From Piromyces finnis (Eukaryota; Neocallimastigomycota; Neocallimastigomycetes; Neocallimastigales; Neocallimastigaceae), in NCBI GenBank assembly GCA_002104945.1, contig MCFH01000009.1:1008501-1072500 (forward strand): 64,000 bases of DNA, read 5' to 3'. The position numbers and the translations under genes are program-made. Positions within the stretch are counted from its first letter, which is position 1. Each line of letters opens with the position of its first letter. The notes beneath the pieces were generated by a model. It searched no databases. It was not told the origin of the DNA and saw only the letters and a list, made by a program, of their open reading frames with translations. This document shows, piece by piece, positions 57,363-64,000 of this stretch.

Positions 57363-58537
57363 CTTTAAGTTATGGCTTTATTTTTTATATGTATTCTTTT
57401 TCTATATATATATATAAAATTTCATATATGAATAAATATATTAATTGAAATTGATGATTTTATTTTTATTTTTTATTATTAGTTATTTTATACTTTATTT
57501 ACGTTTTACTAATTTTATTATTTTTATTTTGTTATCGTTGTTTATTATATTATATATTTAATATATTATTTATATTATTTTTCTTTTTCTCGTTTTTTTT
57601 TTGAAAAAAAAAGAAAAAAGAAAAAAGCTTTTAATTTATAGTAAATTTTAATTAAAAAATTTTATGGACTTATATAAAAATGTTTCAAAATAAAAAAAGG
57701 TTATATATAAAATTATTAATTACTGTATATAAAATAATAATTTTATTTTATATTTCATTATATTTATATTATATATTATTTAAATTTATTTTATTATAAG
57801 AATTATAGGAATTTCTGCCATATTAAAAAAAAAAAACTTTTCACATTATTGTAATAAAATGTCCGTATTTAATTTATTTAATTAAATATTTTATTTTAAT
57901 TAAAATATAAAAATTTAGTTTTTATTATCATATGATTATAATGCATTATTAAAAAATTTTTATATTTGAAGTTATATAATATTTTTTCAACAACGAAATT
58001 CTTTCAAAAGTAGAAACAAAAATAATAAAAAAAAAAAAACAGTTTTAAACTTTTTTTTATTAATGGTTTATTTACTATTAAATACTTAAATATATATATT
58101 ATATTAAAAAATAAAATAATAATAATAATGGCATTATTATAGTTATGTTAATTATATATATAAGATTTCTTTTATTATCATCATTTTTTTTTTTGAAACT
58201 AGAAACCTTTTTTTTGTTTATTAAATTAGTTTATAATGCCGATAAAGAATATTATTATTTTACCTTTTTTTTTTTTATAAAAAATATTTTTTTATATATT
58301 GTAATATTAACTATAAATTTATAATATTTTATTTATTATTTTTATTATTTTGTTATTTATAATAATTAATATTATTAATATTTATTCTATTTATGTTAAT
58401 TCTTTATTTTGGTTCTTTTTTTATTTTCTTTTACTTTTCACATGATAAATAATTTTTATTTTATTTTCTTATTTATCGTGAAAAATAAATAACATTGTTG
58501 TATATAACAATCCCCTGTTTTTTTTCTTTTTCTTTAC
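57363..58537. promoter_or_regulatory. Intergenic between CotH genes 2 and 3
   Basis: About 1.2 kb, 5' flank of CotH 2 and 3' flank of CotH 3, both on the minus strand. T/A-rich with homopolymers; no specific motif recognised. Confidence 0.4.
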
Positions 58538-60449
58538 TTAAAATAATATATAGGATATGAACATAGCCATAAATGAAGAAAAGACAACCATTGAAAGACT
58601 CCTTGATGTACCGGAGAAAGAACTAACACTAGCTTTTTGACTTGGGTTTTCTACCATACCTAAATCTGTTTCATATTGTTCTGGTACTTGAATACCTAAT
58701 TCTTGTGATACTAAAGCAATCTTATTTCTTATAAAGTACTTAAGTGGAACAGTTTCGAATCTACTGACTTCTTGAGTACTAGTAACATGAGTTAAGAAAT
58801 CATCAAAATTATAGTTTAATTCAGTATCATGTTGACCAACAAGTTGACTAACTCTTGGAATGGAATAATCCCATTGAGCATCTTCATAAATAAGTTCAAC
58901 AAATGAGTCAATTCTAGAATATAAACTTCCAGTATGGAAAGAAGTTTTAAGGAGACGATCAAAAATTTGAGTAAATCTAGCTTTGTTTTCCGGACGAGAA
59001 AGAATTGCATCAAGTGGTGGTCGAGCTTTGTCAACCTTTGGATCGTGAATTGGTGGGTAATCAGAGAGTGGGGTATTTATCATTAAATCTGGTTCACCTC
59101 CAACACCGAAACTAAAATGGAAATCAGCATCATGGAAATACCATTTTCCTTTAGCGACATCCTTATATAAAAAGTAATTACCTGGCTTGTTCCAGTAATT
59201 ATCAATTGCACCAGCAAGAAATTCAACAGCCATATACTTTAAGAAAGTATCAATATCGAAGGACATTGTTTCAGTTTGATAATTAGCATATGCATTTATT
59301 TCTCTTACTAATGGGATAATTTCGTTTGCAACGTGTGTCATACTTGGTGTTGTATTATCATCACCCTTGTAGGAATAAACAGCGTACATTGGTTCATTAA
59401 TATCCTCACCATAATAACCTAAATCACTGTAGACAGCACCAATTCCACAACTTGGACAGTAATCAGCCTTAAAGATAGGATTTTCTTGAGTATATTTTTC
59501 ACCTTTGTTAAATGTTTCTCTAAGATAACGTCCACTAGTGATATCATCAGAAAGATCAAATAAACCAACAGGTTGGCCATTAATAAATACACGAGCAAAC
59601 TTATTTTGAGCAGCTGGTACACCGAGAGAATTTAAAATATCACCATAAATTTTATCTCTTAAGAAGGATGGATCCATATGTTCAGCACGTAATTTAATTG
59701 ATGAACGATTAAAAAGTTCCTTATTATCATCGGATTTTAAGTTTTTAAGCTTGTAACTAAGTTTTGGTACTCCTCTTGTTGATTGACCACTTATACTTAA
59801 TATTGCATTATTGAAAGTTTTAACTGAATAAGGACTAGCATATACAACAACAGCATTAGCTTTAAGTTCTTGATCAGTTGGATTTTGATACATTTGTTGT
59901 AATAATTGATTATCAACATTAATTATAATTGTAGATACATGAGTATCATCATATAACTTTGATGGTTCGTAAAATTCAAAAGGTTGATAAGCCTTAGGAA
60001 CTTGTGGATGTTCAATAACAGTTTGGCTTCTATTGAAAAATTCATTTAAAGATTTTTCTTCTTTTTCACGTTTACGAGAAAAGCTTTCTTGTTCAGAACT
60101 TCCATCAGCATATACAATATTATAATTATATTCTACTGGAAATTTATCAACTTCAACTTTTGCTTTATAAAGAGGATATTCCTCTAGAGTCATTTCGTAT
60201 TGTTGACCATTTACTGTAACAAATGGTGTACCATTTATAGCTAATACCTTGAATGAAACTTTTTTATAATTAAGTTTTTAATTATTTTTTTTTATTATTT
60301 ATAAAGTATATGAATTTATTAATTATGAAATATTTAAAATTTATTAGTTTTTTACCAATAATTTATAAATTTTGCTTACCTTTATCAGCATTAATTAATA
60401 ATACTTTTACTGAAGCTAATATTATATATAATGATTTTCCAAATTTCAT
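58538..60449 (-). CDS. GPI-type CotH-family protein 3, two exons
   Basis: Exon 1 (start 60449) encodes the signal peptide MKFGKSLYIILASVKVLLIN. After one phase-1 intron, exon 2 runs uninterrupted to 58538. It has VSFKVLAINGTPFVTVNGQQ, EFFNRSQTVIEHPQVPKAYQ, DDTHVSTIIINVDNQLLQQM, NRSSIKLRAEHMDPSFLRDK, ILNSLGVPAAQNKFARVFIN, FLAGAIDNYWNKPGNYFLYK and WYFHDADFHFSFGVGG. The C-terminal SLSMVVFSSFMAMFISYILF is a GPI signal. It aligns along its length with CotH 2, so the two are tandem paralogues, but it lacks the two introns found in CotH 2 near the SKLYD and YASPYSVK positions. Cys-pair DYCPSCG replaces DYCYSSC. The function is unknown; a surface or cellulosome-associated role is inference. Confidence 0.91.
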
Positions 60450-63400
60450 TTTATATTATTCTTTTTTTTTAAAAAAAAAAAAAATTTAAAAAATTATGTT
60501 AGTAATTGTATTTTAAAACCTTAAAATTTATCATTTATTTTTTTTCCTAATTATTAAAATTATTGATTCCTCTAATAAACTAATATATTGATTACTATTT
60601 TTTACTTAAATTTTGAGTATATATATAATTTTAAATCCCAATTTTATTAATTCTTTATATTATAAAGAAGAAACCAATAAAAATATTTAAAATTAAATGT
60701 CTATAATTATTTATTATTTTTTTATTTTAAATTCTATTATTTTACTGAGATTTTTTTTTACAATATAAAGTTTTTTTTTTATTTGCACTTTTAATACAAT
60801 ATATTTTATCATTGATATAGATGTAAATTATTTTATAAATAATCATATAAAAAACATTTACTTTTTATAATTTCAGAGGAAGATATATACAGGATTTATT
60901 TATTATTATTTTTTTTGGCTTTAATAAATTAATCTATAAGAATTAAGTATAGCTTTTAGCATATACATAACAAATTTATATTTGGGTACTTTTTTCTTTC
61001 TTTTTTTTATATATAGATATACTTTATATATCTACTTTTATTGTTTTTTTTTATTCTTGTTCTTATTTTATTTTGTAATTATTTCCTTTTATTATTATTA
61101 TTTTTTTTTTAATTTTATTCTTTCAAAAAAATAAAAAAAAAAAAAAATTAAATATTCCAAGAAATTTTAAATATTTACTGTTTTGTCAATAATAAATGAT
61201 ATATATTAAATTAATATATATAATTCACAATCGAATTAATTTTAATTTATTAATTATATTATAATAAATTATTTTTATATAGTTTGGCATATTATTAACC
61301 TTAAAAAAAGGAAATAGTAACCAAAACACTAAAGAAAAAAAAAAAACTATGCCTAACTGGAACCACTAGATCAAATAAATTATCAAACTGATTATGATTT
61401 TTTTATAATTAATTTTAAATATTAATAAAACTAATATAAGAAGTTATGCATTATTATTTAATTTTGTTAAAACGAATATTACACAATAGAAATATAATAT
61501 TAATATATCATAATTAAATATTATACAATTATGATATTTAATTTATAATATATATAGAATATATTGTTTATTTATATACATTTATTAATTTATTAATAAA
61601 ATATTTATCTGCATTAAATAATAATTAGTACAATATTATAAGAATTATATTTATTAGAATTATATTTAATTAGAAATATAGTATTATAAAAATTAATAAA
61701 AGAAAATTAAAAATTAATTAATTATATAATTATACAATATTTATTTTTTATTTTATTCAATATATATAATATTATATCTATGTATTTAAAAAATATTATA
61801 TATATTGTATTATTATTTATAATATATTGATGGGGTAAGCTTTTATATTGATTAAAATTACAATTGATAATAATTAATAGATAAAAGGAAACATTAGAAC
61901 ATTAACAAAAAATAGAATAAATTAAACTAAATTCAATATTAATAATAAACGGACGGTATTTATTTAAATAAAAAGTTATTTGTTATTTTTTGTCCTAAAT
62001 ATGTCATATTAAATTTAACTAAATTAGTAAAATATTTGTATTATTCTGTATTGTGTTAATTTTTATTTTTATTATAATATTATATACAAAAAAATTAAAA
62101 AAATATTAAATTCAATTGATACAAAGGATAAAATTGTACATTTATTTTTTGATATATATTTTATAATAATTAAAGTTTATAAATGTAATATAACATTGTC
62201 ACACAATACTTTTTAATAATTTCCCGTAAGCCATATTAGTATAAGAATTAATATTCTCAAGTTATATAAACATTCACGTGTTTAAATAAAATTATATTAA
62301 CATGTAATAGAAAAAACATTATTATAATTATTGATGATTTTTAAAAGTTTACTTTAATTATACATACTAAATATTAACTATATATTAACTATTAGTTGTA
62401 ATAAATAAAAAAAATTTTATAATAATAAATTAAAACTAAAACAAATACACTAAAGTCAATAGAAACTAAATTTTCTTATTATAACAAAAATAATACTATT
62501 CATAAATATATTCAATACATATATTTTATGAATACACATGTTTATACCTACAAGATATAACTGTTTAGTAAATAATCTTAATTATCATTATTACAAATGT
62601 TTTTTTATATTAATTACTATTTGAAATTATTAAATGATAAATCATTATTATTATGCTGTACTATCATATGAATATAAAAATTTATAGATATTTTTATTAT
62701 AAATAAAATTATTCATGTTCAATTTTTCTTTAATTATATAACAGTATCATTTAATATTTTAATAATTTAAAACTTTATAATTTATATATTCAATATTAAA
62801 ACTTTATTAATCCATGTTTATATTTAAAATAATAAAATGAAAGCATGGTTAAATTTTTAATAAAAAGTTTTGTAGGTAAGAAAATAAGAAAAAATGCTAA
62901 TAATATTAATAATAGTAAATTATATATATATATATATATATATAATATCTACTAAAATGTTTATTAAAAAAGACAATTCAATTTCCCATGAGATACTAGT
63001 ACATTTAAGTTTAATTATACATTTTAACTTTTGAAAATATTTAATATCATATATAATATCATAATTATTTTATTTCTATTTATTTTAATCTTAAATTCGA
63101 ATTTATTGAAAATTTAATGTTTAATTATATGTATTTCACTAAAATTTAATTAATAATAATTATTAATATATTATTTATTTTAATTATTAATAAAAAGGTT
63201 AATTATGTGGTGGGAGTTGTGCTGATAGAAAACATTAAATAATTTATTAAATCATTGTTTATATATTCACTCATTTTAAGCTTTAATAATTTTTATATAA
63301 ACATTTTAATAAAAATAGTAATAATAATAATAAAAAAAAACTTTTTTATTTTTATATAAATTCTTATATCCTTTTATTCATAAATTTTAGTGTTCAAAAG

Positions 63401-63561
63401 GTTGAATGATTAATATAAGAATATTTGAAATTTTTATAATATAATAATTAAACAAAAAACAAAAAATAGTTTTTTATTTAATAATAAATGTATTTAACAT
63501 TTTAAAATTAATATTTTTTTTGAAATATATTTTTAATATAAAATAGCAAAACTAAAAAATC
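60450..63561. promoter_or_regulatory. Divergent intergenic region between CotH genes 3 and 4
   Basis: About 3.1 kb that must hold the promoters of two divergent CotH genes. It contains a CACGTG palindrome at about 62275, an imperfect inverted repeat around 61280-61360 (AGTTTGGCAT / ATGCCTAACT) and a GC-richer patch near 63197-63235 (GTGGTGGGAGTTGTGCTG) about 350 bp before the CotH 4 start. No gene seen. Confidence 0.4.
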
Positions 63562-64000
63562 ATGAGAATAAAAAATTTCTTTTTTTTAACGTACTTTCCG
63601 ACGGTTTTTTGTGATGGTATTATTAAGAAATAAAAAAAATAACTATGTTAATAATAATGAATTTAATTAATTCATATTATGACTATTCTTATAATATATA
63701 TATTTATTAAATAAAACAAAAATAATGAAAAGTTACTTTTAGGGTTATTGCTCCAAAAGGAAAGCCATCTGTCATTGTTAACAATTTATCATACCCAATG
63801 GAAGTTCATGAATTTCCACTTTATAAAGTTAAAGTTAATGTAGATCCACCAGTTAAATATTATTATTCTTTAGATTTTGCAGGAACAAATGAAGAAGGAA
63901 GAGGTGTTGAAAATGAGCAATTTGAAAGAGAATTACAATCAGGGAAAGAAACTTTAAATGAATTTTTTAACAGAAAAATTACTGTAAAGGAACATCCAGC
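63562..64000 (+). CDS. CotH-family protein 4, N-terminal part (cut by window edge)
   Basis: Partial gene. Exon 1 (63562-63616) encodes MRIKNFFFLTYFPTVFCD, a short signal peptide, and ends in phase 1 at a GTATTA donor. Exon 2 starts at 63733 after AAAAG and reads VTFRVIAPKGKPSVIVNN, EVHEFPLYKVKVNVDPPVKY, and TLNEFFNRKITVKEHPA before the window ends. The order and spacing match CotH 2 and 3 (VTFKVLAVNGTP, EYPLYTVEADI, LNEFFNRSVTVLEHPQ), and the first intron is at the same place and phase in all three. So this is a further member of the family on the opposite strand. The CotH domain itself should lie beyond position 64000. Confidence 0.83.

Overview
This is a nuclear segment from a eukaryote with extreme AT bias. 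Genes are split by many short introns with GTAA/GTAT-type donors and AG acceptors, and long stretches between genes are nearly pure A+T with homopolymer and tri/tetranucleotide runs. The best fit is an anaerobic gut fungus (Neocallimastigomycota). Pointers are several secreted CotH-family proteins, a GPI-type Ser-rich protein with two Cys-rich GWEN modules resembling CBM10, an intraflagellar transport gene (so a zoosporic life stage), a thioredoxin with an organellar presequence, and Asn/Ser-rich tracts throughout. This is inference from gene content; no rRNA or marker is present to prove it.

Layout. 0.1-12.5 kb: ribosomal protein eS12 (minus), then CLPTM1-like membrane protein, HEATR6-like HEAT-repeat protein and GTP cyclohydrolase I (all plus). 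12.5-15.8 kb: gene-poor. 15.8-18.2 kb: ANKRD13-like protein. 20.3-21.4 kb: Ser-rich GPI-type protein. 21.8-27.8 kb: a nested pair of non-LTR retrotransposons. The inner one is apparently full length with an intact 1512-codon endonuclease/reverse-transcriptase ORF and a perfect 12-bp target-site duplication, sitting inside an older, truncated and internally deleted relative. 29.9-33.1 kb: PARP with BRCT, WGR and catalytic regions. 33.7-35.6 kb (minus): IFT46. 36.7-37.5 kb (minus): thioredoxin. 37.8-39.8 kb: SCI1-like protein. 40.1-42.1 kb: beta-hydroxyacid dehydrogenase-like protein. 42.4-43.8 kb (minus): N-terminal protein methyltransferase. 44.3-48.9 kb (minus): Ulp1/SENP-type SUMO protease with split catalytic domain. 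50.8-64 kb: four CotH-family genes, one of them cut by the right window edge.

The housekeeping genes are unrelated in pathway and each seems to have its own promoter. The right-hand 13 kb is a real family cluster: two closely related GPI-anchored CotH genes in tandem on the minus strand, a more distant Thr/Glu-repeat CotH gene on their left, and a partial relative on their right. The clearest structural results are the nested LINE with its TSD, the CotH cluster with intron differences between tandem paralogues, and the gene models rebuilt across introns. I saw no CRISPR array, tRNA or rRNA. I did not find a convincing wholly new system; the most under-described candidates are the Cys/GWEN-module surface protein, the CotH cluster and a few small islands of unusual composition in otherwise featureless DNA.
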